Source: CADCWN01 sp046328475 (GTDB lineage: Bacteria; Chloroflexota; Chloroflexia; Thermomicrobiales; CADCWN01). From it: a DNA stretch of 64,000 nt. The stretch is from contig JAXLWN010000013.1 of assembly GCA_046328475.1 (NCBI GenBank), forward strand, positions 1 through 64,000, given 5' to 3'. The notes beneath the pieces were generated by a model that was not told where the DNA came from, made no database searches, and was given only the letters and a program-made list of their open reading frames with translations. The translations under genes and the position numbers were made by a program. How positions within the stretch are numbered: the stretch's first letter is position 1; each line of letters opens with the position of its first letter. This document shows positions 18,680-26,874 of this stretch, piece by piece.

Positions 18680-19279
18680 ATGACCCCGCACAACGTCGGC
18701 CCGAGCAGTTCGACGCCGCCCGAGTATTTCGACCGGATGTATGCGGATAGCGCCGATCCGTGGCGCTTCGAATCGAGCGAATATGAGCGGCAGAAATATG
18801 CCGCGACGCTGGCGGCGTTGCCCCGCACGCGCTACGAGAATGCGCTGGAGATCGGCTGCTCGATCGGGGTGCTCACCGCGCAACTCGCGCCGCGCTGCGA
18901 CGCGCTGCTGGCGGTCGATGTGGTCGATCGGGCGCTGGAACGGGCGCGCAGGCGTTGCCGCGCCTGGCCGCACGTCGAGTTCAGGAAGATGCATTTGCCT
19001 GCGGAGTACCCGGCAGGCAGCTTCGATCTGGTGGTGCTGTCGGAGGTCGGCTACTACTGGTCAGAACGCGACCTCGCCCTCGCCCGCGAGCGCATCATCG
19101 GCGGGCTGGCACCGGGCGGGCACCTGCTGCTGGTCCACTGGACGCAGCCGTCGCCCGACTACCCGCTCACCGGCGACCGCGTGCATCAGAAATTCCTCGA
19201 TCGTCCCGGCGATCTCCTGCGTCACCTCGACGGGCAGCGCGCCGAGACCTATCGGCTCGATCTCTTCGCGCGCCGCTGA
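18680..19279 (+). CDS. NodS-like SAM-dependent methyltransferase
   Basis: 199 residues. N-terminal FDRMYADSADPWRFESSEYE and YAATLAALPRTRYENALEIG are diagnostic of NodS-type methyltransferases (N-methylation of aminosugars in nodulation factors). ALEIGCSIGVLTAQLA is motif I (SAM binding), LAVDVVDRALERAR motif II and FDLVVLSEVGYYW motif IV. Start 18680 follows AAAGGAGG. It lies behind the acyl-CoA dehydrogenase and PIG-L genes and is convergent with a glycosyltransferase. Together these suggest N-deacetylation, N-methylation and glycosyl transfer on an aminosugar-containing surface molecule. The substrate is inferred, not shown. Confidence 0.88.
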   Translation: MTPHNVGPSSSTPPEYFDRMYADSADPWRFESSEYERQKYAATLAALPRTRYENALEIGCSIGVLTAQLAPRCDALLAVDVVDRALERARRRCRAWPHVEFRKMHLPAEYPAGSFDLVVLSEVGYYWSERDLALARERIIGGLAPGGHLLLVHWTQPSPDYPLTGDRVHQKFLDRPGDLLRHLDGQRAETYRLDLFARR

Positions 19280-20494
19280 GTAGCGCCGGGGCGACCGCCA
19301 CAGCCGGTCACGCAGCAGCCGCAGATCGCGCGTCGCGGCGGTGATCTCCTGCGTCCAGCGCCCCTCGGCCTCGTGCGCCAGCTGCCGCCGCTCCAGGTCG
19401 GCGTCGAGCGCGCCGAACGGCAGCGCGGGATCGAGGCGCGCGACGAGCCAGGGGCGCGGCACGCCGAGATCGAGCGCGATGCTCGCGATCTCGCTCGGCG
19501 TTGGGGCACCTCCCTGGCGCAGCCGATACCAGAGGGCACGCGCCCGCCGCCGCCCATGCAGCCGCGCCTCGATCCGCGCCGCCGACTCGACCAGTTGAGG
19601 TACCCCGGCCTCGTGCAGCGCCGCCCAGGTGGCAAATTGCTGCGCGAAGCCGATCGCCGAGCGCGCGGCCGGGCGTGCCGAGGTGGCGACGCGCACATCG
19701 ACGCTGTGGCGGATCCGCCCGCCCGCGTGGCGCAGCGCGAAGTAGAAGCCGACATCTTCGAGCGCCCGCACCGGCGGCAGCCCCCCGGCGCGGCGATAGG
19801 CCGCCGCCGTCACCGCCATGACTCGCCCCGAAATGCTGGAAGTGGCGCGGCCAGGGATCGTGCGCGACCGGGTCGAGCAGCGTCTCGACCTCCGCCAGGA
19901 GCATCCGGAAGGCGACATCGCGCAGGTGGCGCAACCGCGCGCCGTGCGGCAAGGTCGCCCGCTCGCCCGGGTCGGTGATGATGCGCCCGCCGACCGCGTC
20001 CGCGCGCGCGCGATCTCGCGCAACGTCGCCGCCAGCCAGGTCGGCGCGGGGCGCGTGTCGGCGTCGAGCGAGGCGATCACGCCCCGTGGCCGGTGGTTGC
20101 CGAGCAGGCGCTGGCAGGCTTCGTCCATCAGCAAGCGCCGCGCCGTCCCGACATTCGCCAGATCCGGCGGCAGCAGCAACTCGCTGACATGGAGCGTCGG
20201 CATCCGCTCGGCCTGCGCGAAACGCCGCACCACGCCCGCCGTCCCGTCGTCGCAGTTGTTCGCCAGGACGATCACCTCGTAGCGCCACCGGTCGAGCGGG
20301 CGACCGTCGAGGTCGCGCTGCTCAGCGAGCGCGCGGAGGGTTGTCCCGATCCGGTCTGCTTCGTCGCGCGCCGGGATGATCACGGTCGCCTCGCACTCGG
20401 GCAAGGGCGGGATCCCGACCAGCGGCAAGGTCGCGGCGGCGGCGACGGGAAACGGCCCGGACAGCGGCATCGCGGGTGGCTGGCGGTCGAGCAT
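19249..20494 (-). pseudogene. Family 2 glycosyltransferase, internally frameshifted
   Basis: Start ATG 20494 with AAAGAGG upstream. The GT-A core is clear: ATVIIPARDEADRIGTTLRA, YEVIVLANNCDDGTAGVVRR, and GVIASLDADTRPAPTWLAAT (metal-binding DAD). Residues from ~20030 to ~19840 lie in another frame (AVGGRIITDPGERATL, FRMLLAEVETLLDPVAHD), after which the first frame resumes (YRRAGGLPPVRALEDVGFYF, the acceptor-side ED motif). Two compensating indels. No clear stop in frame: reading continues to 19061 antisense to the methyltransferase gene, while a neighbouring frame stops at 19249. It belongs functionally with the convergent acyl-CoA dehydrogenase/PIG-L/NodS genes. Confidence 0.7.
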
Positions 20495-20675
20495 CGAGTA
20501 TCCTCTTTCCGGCTGCGCGCAGAACGTCGGGCGCGGTCATCTCGTTCCAATGGTTCCCGCCTTCTATCGGCAAGCGGCGTGCCAGATTCGCGCCGCGCTT
20601 CCTGGCACGGTTCCTCGCCACCAGCACCGCGACAATGGGCGGTGCCGGGGATGGAAGTGAGAGGGAGCGCGGCAG

Positions 20676-21080
20676 ATGAAGAAGTGGGCGATCATCGGTG
20701 GGGTCATCGCGGCCCTGGTCCTGGCGCTGATCATCGGGCTCTTGTACTGGGGGGATGAGGGGCCGGTCACCGCGCGCCTGCGCGACATCTCGATCGTCTT
20801 CATCTCGCTCTTCGCGGTGCTCTCGACCGCGCTCTTCGCCGCCATCCTCGGCGCGGTGCTCTGGCTCGTCTTCACCATCCGGGATAAGGTCGTGCCGCTG
20901 CTGGAGACGCTCACCGCCACCGCCCAGCGCCTCAAGGGCACCACCGAGTACATGACCGAGCAGGCGGTCAAGCCGGTGATCAGCGTCGGCAGCACCCTCG
21001 CCGGCATCCGCGCCGCCACCCGCTCCGTCACCGGCGGCAAGCGCCGCGTCACCCAGCGGCGACGGAAAGAAGAGTCGTAG
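20676..21080 (+). CDS. Small membrane protein with two N-terminal spans, unknown function
   Basis: 134 residues. Two hydrophobic helices (WAIIGGVIAALVLALIIGLL; FISLFAVLSTALFAAILGAV) and a C-terminal cytoplasmic region with a helical KGTTEYMTEQAVKPVISVGS stretch and a very basic tail (GGKRRVTQRRRKEES). The layout resembles DUF948-like or apolipoprotein-like membrane adaptor proteins, but no named family can be assigned. Start 20676 follows GAGAGGGAG. It is monocistronic, ended by a strong terminator. Confidence 0.75.
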   Translation: MKKWAIIGGVIAALVLALIIGLLYWGDEGPVTARLRDISIVFISLFAVLSTALFAAILGAVLWLVFTIRDKVVPLLETLTATAQRLKGTTEYMTEQAVKPVISVGSTLAGIRAATRSVTGGKRRVTQRRRKEES

Positions 21081-21089
21081 ACAACACCA

Positions 21090-21116
21090 GGGCGGGGCAC
21101 TCGAAGTGCCCCGCCC
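21090..21116 (+). terminator. Strong intrinsic terminator
   Basis: Perfect 12-bp stem GGGCGGGGCACT / AGTGCCCCGCCC with CGA loop, followed by TCTTG, ten bases after the small membrane protein stop. Confidence 0.8.
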
Positions 21117-21169
21117 TCTTGCGTCCCGCGCCGCCCCGCATGCAGCGCTGGCCGACAGCCCAGGCTCAC

Positions 21170-22813
21170 TCAGGAGGCGCGCTGGAGGTCGCTGCGCGTG
21201 AACTGGAAGAGGCCGATAGCGACGAGCACCAGCGCGAGCAGGCACATCACGCCCCAGGCGGCCCAGCTCGGGCCGTTGAGGAGCGGGGAGCCGTAGTGGT
21301 GGAAGATCGAGAGGCCGATCAGCCAGCCGGGCAGGTGCAGGACCGGATTGAGGAATTCGCCGATGAACGAGGCGGCCAGCAAGCCGCTGTCGCCGCCGTT
21401 GACCACGCCCGACGAGAAGCGCCCGGCGGCGAGGAAGATGATCGCGGCGGTGAGCAGTTCGATCGGCAGGAAGCCGACGAAGGCGGCGATCAGGTAGCCG
21501 GTGTTGACCTCCAGGCCGATGACTTGCAGGCTCGCCAGCAGGATGAGGCAGAGGATGAGCGGCGCGATGACCAGCGCGGCGAGGGTCGCGCCCCAGGCTT
21601 CGAGGTAGACGCGCCAGCGCGGGACCGGCGTGGCCAGCACCATCTCCAGGCGTCCCGCATCGAGGTCGCGCGCCCAGGCGCTCGCCTGGGTGAGGGCGAA
21701 AAAGGCGACCAGGATCGGCAGGAAGGCGAAGAGGATGCCGGAGACGATGCCGGCGTCGGTGCCGAAGGCGGAGCCGCCGAGGAGATCCTGGAAGGTCGGG
21801 AAGTTGGCCAGGAGTTCGACCAGGGTATCCTTGATCGCCTTGGTGATCGCCGCCATCCAGACGAGGAAGATCGCGAGCCCGATCAGCCACCAGGCGAGGC
21901 CGGGGGTGCCGGAGCGGAGCACGCGCAGCCCGACGCCGCGCAGCGAGATGGCCTGCATCGCCCGGGCCAGGACCGTTTCGCCGCTCTCCTGCCGCGCGGC
22001 GCGACGGCGCGGCCAGGCGGAGGCACCGAGATCGCGCCGGATGAAGAGCGGCACACTGGCCGCGCCGAAGAGGAGGGCGAGGACGGCCGTGGCGAGCAGC
22101 GCGCCGTAACTGGTGCCGTAGGAGGCGATCAGGGGCTTACTGAGGCTGTAGAGGTGGAAGGGGGAGAGGCGGCCGACCCAGGCGAGGTCATCCGAGATGC
22201 GGCCGGTGCCATCCAAAATCCAGGCGACGACCATGATCGCGCAGGCGATGCCGGTGGCGGCCCCCGCGCTGGTCAGGAATTGCGCCAGCAGGAGGGCCAG
22301 GGTGCCGATGACGAGCGACATCAGGCTGACGTTCAGCCCGGTCAGGAGCGCGCCGGCCGGGGCGACCGTGACATCGGCCAGCACCTCACCGAGCAGCGCG
22401 CCGAGGCCGATCAGCAGGCCGATCAGCAGCGTGGCGGTGGTCAGCGCGGCGATCCCCTCGCCCAGGACGCGCCCGCGCGAGTTGGGGGTCGCCAGGACGA
22501 CATCGAGCGCGCCACGCTCCTCGCCGTAGCGCCCCAGGCGCGCACCGGCCCGCGCGGCCCAGATGCCGAGCATGATCGGCAGCGAGGCGATCACTTTCCA
22601 GGTCACGTAGCCTTCCGGCGTGGTGATCGCGACCGGCTCGGCGAAGAAGCGCTGGCTCTCGGCCAGGCGCAGCACTTCTTCAGGATTGCCCTTCACGATC
22701 GTCGAGGCGGAGAGCGGGAAGTAGGCGCAGACGATCAGCGCCAACCCGACCCCCCAGAGGAGGATCGCGAGACGCCAGTCGCGCAGGGTTTTGGTGAAGA
22801 TCGAGCGGAACAT
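21170..22813 (-). CDS. ABC-2-type exporter permease
   Basis: 547 residues with about twelve hydrophobic spans in two similar halves. MFRSIFTKTLRDWRLAILLW opens the first half, and VTWKVIASLPIMLGIWAARA and YGEERGALDVVLATPNSRGR are typical of the polyketide/antibiotic-exporter permease family in actinobacteria and Chloroflexi; the second half repeats this with ARDLDAGRLEMVLATPVPRW. It follows the ATPase gene on the same strand, separated by a heptamer hairpin, and the regulator gene precedes both. Likely an exporter of a lipophilic compound, controlled by the adjacent GbsR-like regulator. Substrate unknown. Confidence 0.88.
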   Translation of the reverse strand: MFRSIFTKTLRDWRLAILLWGVGLALIVCAYFPLSASTIVKGNPEEVLRLAESQRFFAEPVAITTPEGYVTWKVIASLPIMLGIWAARAGARLGRYGEERGALDVVLATPNSRGRVLGEGIAALTTATLLIGLLIGLGALLGEVLADVTVAPAGALLTGLNVSLMSLVIGTLALLLAQFLTSAGAATGIACAIMVVAWILDGTGRISDDLAWVGRLSPFHLYSLSKPLIASYGTSYGALLATAVLALLFGAASVPLFIRRDLGASAWPRRRAARQESGETVLARAMQAISLRGVGLRVLRSGTPGLAWWLIGLAIFLVWMAAITKAIKDTLVELLANFPTFQDLLGGSAFGTDAGIVSGILFAFLPILVAFFALTQASAWARDLDAGRLEMVLATPVPRWRVYLEAWGATLAALVIAPLILCLILLASLQVIGLEVNTGYLIAAFVGFLPIELLTAAIIFLAAGRFSSGVVNGGDSGLLAASFIGEFLNPVLHLPGWLIGLSIFHHYGSPLLNGPSWAAWGVMCLLALVLVAIGLFQFTRSDLQRAS

Positions 22814-22814
22814 G

Positions 22815-22949
22815 GCTAGCTCCAGAGGTCAGAGGCCAGAGGTCACAGGCCAGAGGTCACAGGTCAGTGAGTTGTCCTTTGCGGTGCCCTAACGGTGAAG
22901 TTATGCGCCTCATATGGGACACTGACTACTGACCTCTGACCTCTGACAA
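22815..22949. repeat. Heptamer element, GAGGTCA family, inside the ABC operon
   Basis: Tandem GAGGTCA/GAGGCCA/CAGGTCA units (22821-22868), a ~50-bp centre, then mirrored TGACCTC units (22930-22948). It supplies the TAG stop of the ATPase gene and ends ~8 bases before the permease start, so it lies between two cotranscribed genes and could set their expression ratio. Confidence 0.75.
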
Positions 22950-23846
22950 CTCGCGCCCATCGGCCGCGTAGAAGTGGAGGAAGATCTCCTCCAGGCTCGG
23001 CTCGTGGGAGACGAGGTTGGTGGCGCGATGCGCCGCCGCGACTTGCAAGATGTCGCCCAGGTCGCCCTGCACGGTGAGGCGCAGGGCGTGGTCGTTCTCG
23101 GACGCCGTTGCGCGCACGCTGGGGAGATTGGCGAACCAGTCGGGCGAGGGGCGCTCCGGGAAGGTGACTTCGACGATGCGCTGCTTGACATCCTTGAGCT
23201 TGGCGACCTGATCGACCGCGATCAACTCCCCCTCGCGGATGATGCCCACGCGCTGGCAGAGGTGTTCCACCTCCGGCAGGATGTGCGAGGAGAGGAAGAT
23301 CGTCGCGCCGTCGCGGTGCGCCTCGCGGGCGATCTCGTTGAAGGTCTGCTGGTTGAGCGGGTCGAGGCCACCGGTCGGCTCGTCGAGGATGAGCAGGCGC
23401 GGGCGGTGCATGAACGCCTGGATGAGGCCGACCTTCTGCTTGTTGCCGCGCGAGTACTCGCGGAAGCGCTTGCTCAGATCGAGTTCCAGGCGGTCGGTCA
23501 ACCGACGGATCTGCGCCTGGTCCGCGCCGCCGCGCAGATTGCCGAGATAGGTGAGGATTTGCGCGCCGGTGAGTCCGGGGTCGAACGAGAACTCGCCGGG
23601 CAGGTAGCCGACGAAGCGCTTGATGGCGGGCGCATCGGCCCAGCAGTCCTGCCCGGCGATCGTCGCCCGCCCGCCGGTGGAGCGGAGCAGGCCCATCAAG
23701 GTGCGGATCGTCGTCGTCTTGCCCGCGCCGTTCGGGCCGAGGAAGCCGAAGATTTCGCCCTCCTCGACCGACAGCGTCACGTCGCGGATGCCCCGCGCGC
23801 CGCCATATTCCTTCGTCAACTTCTCGGTCGCGATCATCGTGGTCAT
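22926..23846 (-). CDS. ABC transporter ATP-binding protein
   Basis: About 306 residues. Walker A GPNGAGKTTTIRTLMG, signature region YSRGNKQKVGLIQAF, Walker B LLILDEPTGGLDPL, and H-loop LSSHILPEVEHL. The C-terminal part (EPSLEEIFLHFYA) is typical of DrrA/YhaQ-like export ATPases. Start 23846 (MTTMIATEKLTKEYGG) has GGAGG eight bases upstream; an earlier open region lacks a site. The last residues (ELSEVRGQ) and the stop are encoded by the heptamer repeat. Partner permease is downstream, regulator upstream. Confidence 0.9.
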   Translation of the reverse strand: MTTMIATEKLTKEYGGARGIRDVTLSVEEGEIFGFLGPNGAGKTTTIRTLMGLLRSTGGRATIAGQDCWADAPAIKRFVGYLPGEFSFDPGLTGAQILTYLGNLRGGADQAQIRRLTDRLELDLSKRFREYSRGNKQKVGLIQAFMHRPRLLILDEPTGGLDPLNQQTFNEIAREAHRDGATIFLSSHILPEVEHLCQRVGIIREGELIAVDQVAKLKDVKQRIVEVTFPERPSPDWFANLPSVRATASENDHALRLTVQGDLGDILQVAAAHRATNLVSHEPSLEEIFLHFYAADGRELSEVRGQ

Positions 23847-23972
23847 GAACCATGCCTCCGGTGGGTCATCGTGCGCCGGGGCTGCGCGCTCCCAGGGCGC
23901 ACGCTGGCCCGACCGCGCGACATTCGTCCGCATCTCTCGGTGGTTGTTGCGTTGGGCGGGGGGATGGGGGAA

Positions 23973-24506
23973 TCAGGTGTCGGCGATCAGGCGGGCCTGA
24001 TTATCGCGCGGGCGGCGGTCGGCATTCGCGGCGCGGCGGGCCTGCCAGCGCGCGATCATGCCGCGCGTGTCCTCGATCATGAAGTCGCAGAAGTCGAGCA
24101 ACTCCTCCAGATGCACGCGCGCGTCGGGTTCGATCGGGGCGACGGTCGCCAGCCCTTGCTCGGCGATGCGGCGCAGGGCGCGGGTGCTCGTGATCCGCGC
24201 CTCCATGCCATGCTGCCAGGGGTCGTCGGAGAAGCGGTAATAGTCGCGCCGGTCCCCCGGCCGACTGAGGTGGTCCACCAGGCCGAGGGAGGTCAGGACG
24301 CGCATGTTGGTCGAGACGGAGGCGCGGGAGACACCGAGCGTCCGGGCCATCTGGTCGAGCGTGAACGGGCCGTGCAGGAGCATCAGCAAGCCGAGCAACC
24401 GCCCGCCGATGCGCGAGACCTGGTACTGCTCGAAGTAGAGCCCGACGCTCTCGACAAATTGCTGCTGCGCGGGTGAGAGGTTGGGGAGATCTACAGCTTC
24501 GGCCAT
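23973..24506 (-). CDS. GbsR/MarR-type transcriptional regulator
   Basis: 177 residues. N-terminal helix LSPAQQQFVESVGLYFEQYQ and SRIGGRLLGLLMLLHGPFTL, then the winged HTH (LDQMARTLGVSRASVSTNMR, LTSLGLVDHLSRPGDRRDYY). This matches the GbsR group within MarR. It is the first gene of a regulator-ATPase-permease operon. The promoter at 24554-24582 contains a large inverted repeat centred on the -35 box, so autorepression is likely, with release by a ligand that may be the exported compound. TGAGG lies upstream of the ATG at 24506. Confidence 0.88.
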   Translation of the reverse strand: MAEAVDLPNLSPAQQQFVESVGLYFEQYQVSRIGGRLLGLLMLLHGPFTLDQMARTLGVSRASVSTNMRVLTSLGLVDHLSRPGDRRDYYRFSDDPWQHGMEARITSTRALRRIAEQGLATVAPIEPDARVHLEELLDFCDFMIEDTRGMIARWQARRAANADRRPRDNQARLIADT

Positions 24507-24553
24507 CGGTGCCTCACCAGTGCGAACCGGCCGACCGGCCCGTTCCCAGCACC

Positions 24554-24600
24554 ATCGTACTCCGTTCAGTTCGTTTAGTCAAGACTGAATGAACTGAACG
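24554..24600 (-). promoter_or_regulatory. Promoter and operator of the regulator-ABC operon
   Basis: On the minus strand: TTGACT (24582-24577), 17 bp, TACGAT (24559-24554). An 18-bp-arm inverted repeat (CGTTCAGTTCRTTYAGTC, 24563-24580 against 24583-24600, 16 of 18 matched) straddles the -35 box. Each arm itself contains two GTTCAGT/GTTTAGT-like half sites, so two dimers may bind. Confidence 0.7.
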
Positions 24601-24686
24601 AAGGTGCCGCTCGTTAGAGTGAGAGCGCAGGGTGCGCTAGCTGCGGGCGATTCGCAGGCCAGACATTCTCAAGCGACCATCGCGTA

Positions 24687-24695
24687 TGGTATCCT
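24687..24695 (+). promoter_or_regulatory. Extended -10 promoter for the DUF3105 gene
   Basis: TGGTATCCT, an extended -10 (TGnTATCCT), 66 bp before the ATG at 24761. The -35 (TTCTCA at 24666) is poor. Confidence 0.35.
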
Positions 24696-24760
24696 CTGCG
24701 CAAATCTGGCATGACAAATCGGGTCCAGATCAGTCTTAACAGCGAGGATGGGATCAGCCG

Positions 24761-25465
24761 ATGGCACAGGCCAAGCAACGCCCCCCTTCGGGGAAACGTC
24801 AGCCGAATCAACCGCCCCAACCCAAATCGGAACCGACCGAATCGGCGCAGAAGGTGGGGGTAACCGAGCGCCGGGCGCAGCGCGCCGCCGAGGCGAAGGC
24901 GCAGCAGCAGCGCCGCCAGATGCGCTTCGCGCTGATCGGGCTGGCGATCGCCGCCGTCCTGGCCGTGATCGCCTTCTTCTACATCCGCGAGCAGCTGGCG
25001 CTCCAGACAATCGGCGTCGAAGTCGCCGACGAAGGCGCGGGGCACGTCAACGATGGCGAGCCGCTGACTTTCGTGCATATCCCGCCCACCTCCGGCAAGC
25101 ACTATTCCTCGGCCCAACCCGCCGGGATCTACGCGAACCAGGAGGTCAACGAGGGCTACTGGGTCCACGCCCTGGAGCACGGCTACGTCGTCGCGCTGGT
25201 GAACTGCACCGACAACTGCGGGCCGATCTTCGACCAACTGAAGAGCCTCTACGACAACGACCTGAAGGATAGCGCCTTCGGCAACGTGAAGTTCATCGCG
25301 ACGAAGTACTCGAAGCCCTTCACCGACGGGAAAACGCCGCCGGTGACGCTGGTCGCCTGGAATCACGAGATGGAGACCACCCTGACCGATGGCAAGGTCG
25401 ACAAGCAGGCGATCGAACGCTTCTACAACAAATTCGTAGACAAGGGCCCGGAGAAGGTGCCCTAA
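24761..25465 (+). CDS. DUF3105 membrane-anchored protein
   Basis: 234 residues. A ~55-residue basic, Pro/Gln-rich cytoplasmic head leads to one membrane span (FALIGLAIAAVLAVIAFFYI). The outside domain is DUF3105: FVHIPPTSGKHYSSAQPAGI, EGYWVHALEHGYVVALVNCT and VTLVAWNHEMETT, with the conserved H-PPTSG-HY and EHG motifs, and two Cys (NCTDNCG) that may form a disulfide. The family is common in actinobacteria and Chloroflexi and has no settled function; conserved His/Glu suggest metal binding. A perfect 16-bp heptamer hairpin follows the stop. Confidence 0.88.
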   Translation: MAQAKQRPPSGKRQPNQPPQPKSEPTESAQKVGVTERRAQRAAEAKAQQQRRQMRFALIGLAIAAVLAVIAFFYIREQLALQTIGVEVADEGAGHVNDGEPLTFVHIPPTSGKHYSSAQPAGIYANQEVNEGYWVHALEHGYVVALVNCTDNCGPIFDQLKSLYDNDLKDSAFGNVKFIATKYSKPFTDGKTPPVTLVAWNHEMETTLTDGKVDKQAIERFYNKFVDKGPEKVP

Positions 25466-25478
25466 ACCGCCAAGTGTG

Positions 25479-25556
25479 AAGCGTAGGGCGTGGAGCGTAG
25501 AGCGTCGTGGGAACCCGCGCTCTACGCTCCACGTTTTACGTGCCACGTTCCACCGG
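25479..25556. repeat. Heptamer hairpin, GCGTAGA family
   Basis: CGTGGAGCGTAGAGCG (25489-25504) pairs perfectly with CGCTCTACGCTCCACG (25518-25533), followed by TTTTACG. Units vary (GCGTAGG, GCGTGGA, GCGTAGA) and the variants are mirrored in order. Lies between two plus-strand genes and ends at the ribosome site of the next. Confidence 0.8.
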
Positions 25557-25566
25557 GAGGTGAGCG

Positions 25567-26385
25567 ATGACCCACTCCATATGCGTCACCTGCGGCACGC
25601 AGTTCGCGGAGACGGAGCGCGAGCCGGAGCATTGCCCGATTTGCGAGGATGAGCGGCAGTACATCGGGCACAATGGGCAGCGGTGGACGACGCTGGCGGC
25701 ATTGCGGCGCGACTATCACAACGTGATCAAGCCGGTGGAGCCGGGGCTGACCGGGATCGGCACGCTGCCGTCGTTCGCCATCGCGCAGCGGGCGCTGCTG
25801 GTGCAGACCCCGCAGGGGAACGTGCTCTGGGACTGCATCAGCCTGATCGACGACCCGACGATCGCGGCGGTGCGGGCGCTCGGGGGCATCAGCGCCATCG
25901 CGATCTCCCACCCGCACTACTACTCCTCGATGATCGAGTGGGCGCACGAGTTCGACGCGCCGATCTACCTGCACGAAGCGGAGCGCCAGTGGGTGATGCG
26001 CCCCGACCCGGCGGTGCGCTTCTGGGATGGCGAGACGCAGCCGCTCGGCGACGGGCTGACGCTGATCCGCTGCGGCGGGCACTACGCCGGGGGCCAGGTG
26101 CTCCACTGGGCCGCCGGGGCCGGAGGCAAGGGGGCGCTGCTCACCGGCGACATCATCCAGGTGATCAGCGACCGCAACTGGGTTAGTTTTATGTACAGCT
26201 ACCCCAACCTGATCCCCCTCCCGGCCGCGTCGGTGCGGCGCGTGGCCGACTCGGTCGCGCCCTTCCCCTACGACCGCATCTACGGCGCGTGGTGGGACCG
26301 GATCATCCCGACCGACGCGAGCGGGATCGTGGAACGCTCGGCGCAGCGGTACATCAAGGCGATCACGGTGGGGTTTGGCACATAA
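25567..26385 (+). CDS. Metallo-beta-lactamase-fold protein with N-terminal zinc ribbon
   Basis: 272 residues. The N terminus has a two-knuckle zinc ribbon: ICVTCGTQF and HCPICEDERQYIG. The rest is an MBL-fold hydrolase: LLVQTPQGNVLWDCISLID, ISHPHYYSSMIEWA (the HxHxxD motif is altered to SHPHYYSS), RCGGHYAGGQVLHW (the later His) and LLTGDIIQVI (Asp). The motif change means only some metal ligands are conserved. Start 25567 follows GGGAGGTGAG. A repeat array follows the stop by four bases; a cupin gene is next. Confidence 0.85.
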   Translation: MTHSICVTCGTQFAETEREPEHCPICEDERQYIGHNGQRWTTLAALRRDYHNVIKPVEPGLTGIGTLPSFAIAQRALLVQTPQGNVLWDCISLIDDPTIAAVRALGGISAIAISHPHYYSSMIEWAHEFDAPIYLHEAERQWVMRPDPAVRFWDGETQPLGDGLTLIRCGGHYAGGQVLHWAAGAGGKGALLTGDIIQVISDRNWVSFMYSYPNLIPLPAASVRRVADSVAPFPYDRIYGAWWDRIIPTDASGIVERSAQRYIKAITVGFGT

Positions 26386-26389
26386 TCGG

Positions 26390-26425
26390 GCAGTCGGGCG
26401 GTCGGATAGTCGGATAGTCGGATAG
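26390..26425. repeat. Octamer array, GTCGGATA family
   Basis: GGGCAGTC-GGGCGGTC-GGATAGTC-GGATAGTC-GGATAG directly after the stop of the MBL gene; no mirrored arm nearby. Same unit as the element at 39648 and part of 18607-18638. Confidence 0.65.
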
Positions 26426-26436
26426 AACGCGGGGAG

Positions 26437-26874
26437 ATGGCTGACGTGAGTGCTGATAGCCCGCTGGTGTTGCGCCAGGACGAGATCACGCCGTTCGACC
26501 GGGGGACGGGGGTGCGGACGTTGCCGCTGGTCGGCAAGTGGAACACGGCCGGGAGCGCGATCACCACCGGGATCACGATTTTCGCGCCGGGGACGGCGAT
26601 CCCCATGCACCTGCACAACGTCGAGGAGACGGTGATGGTGCTGGACGGCGAGGCGACCGCCGTGATCGGCGAGGAGAGCCACGAACTCGTCGCGGGCGAC
26701 ACGACCTGGCTGCCGAGCGGCATCCCCCACCGCTTCATCAATCGCGGCGCGGGCGAATTGCGCATCTACTGGGTCTACGGCGGGCGCAACGTCACCCGCA
26801 CCGTCGCTGCCACCGGCGAGACGTTCGAGCACCTGTCGGAGAAAGACCGGGGGGCGGTGATCGCGGAATCGTAA
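26437..26874 (+). CDS. Cupin-domain protein
   Basis: 145 residues. Single cupin barrel: IFAPGTAIPMHLHNVEETVM (motif 1, two His and Glu) and WLPSGIPHRFINRG (motif 2 His). It should bind one metal ion; the reaction is unknown. ATG 26437 follows GGGGAG closely. The stop TAA is the first base set of a GTAAGTC heptamer array. It is convergent with the enolase-superfamily gene. Confidence 0.85.
   Translation: MADVSADSPLVLRQDEITPFDRGTGVRTLPLVGKWNTAGSAITTGITIFAPGTAIPMHLHNVEETVMVLDGEATAVIGEESHELVAGDTTWLPSGIPHRFINRGAGELRIYWVYGGRNVTRTVAATGETFEHLSEKDRGAVIAES

Noticed and set aside
21119..24476. Long plus-strand frames opposite the ABC permease, ATPase and regulator
   Set aside because: No motif, biased Glu/Asp/Arg/Gly composition; the minus strand carries Walker motifs and membrane helices.
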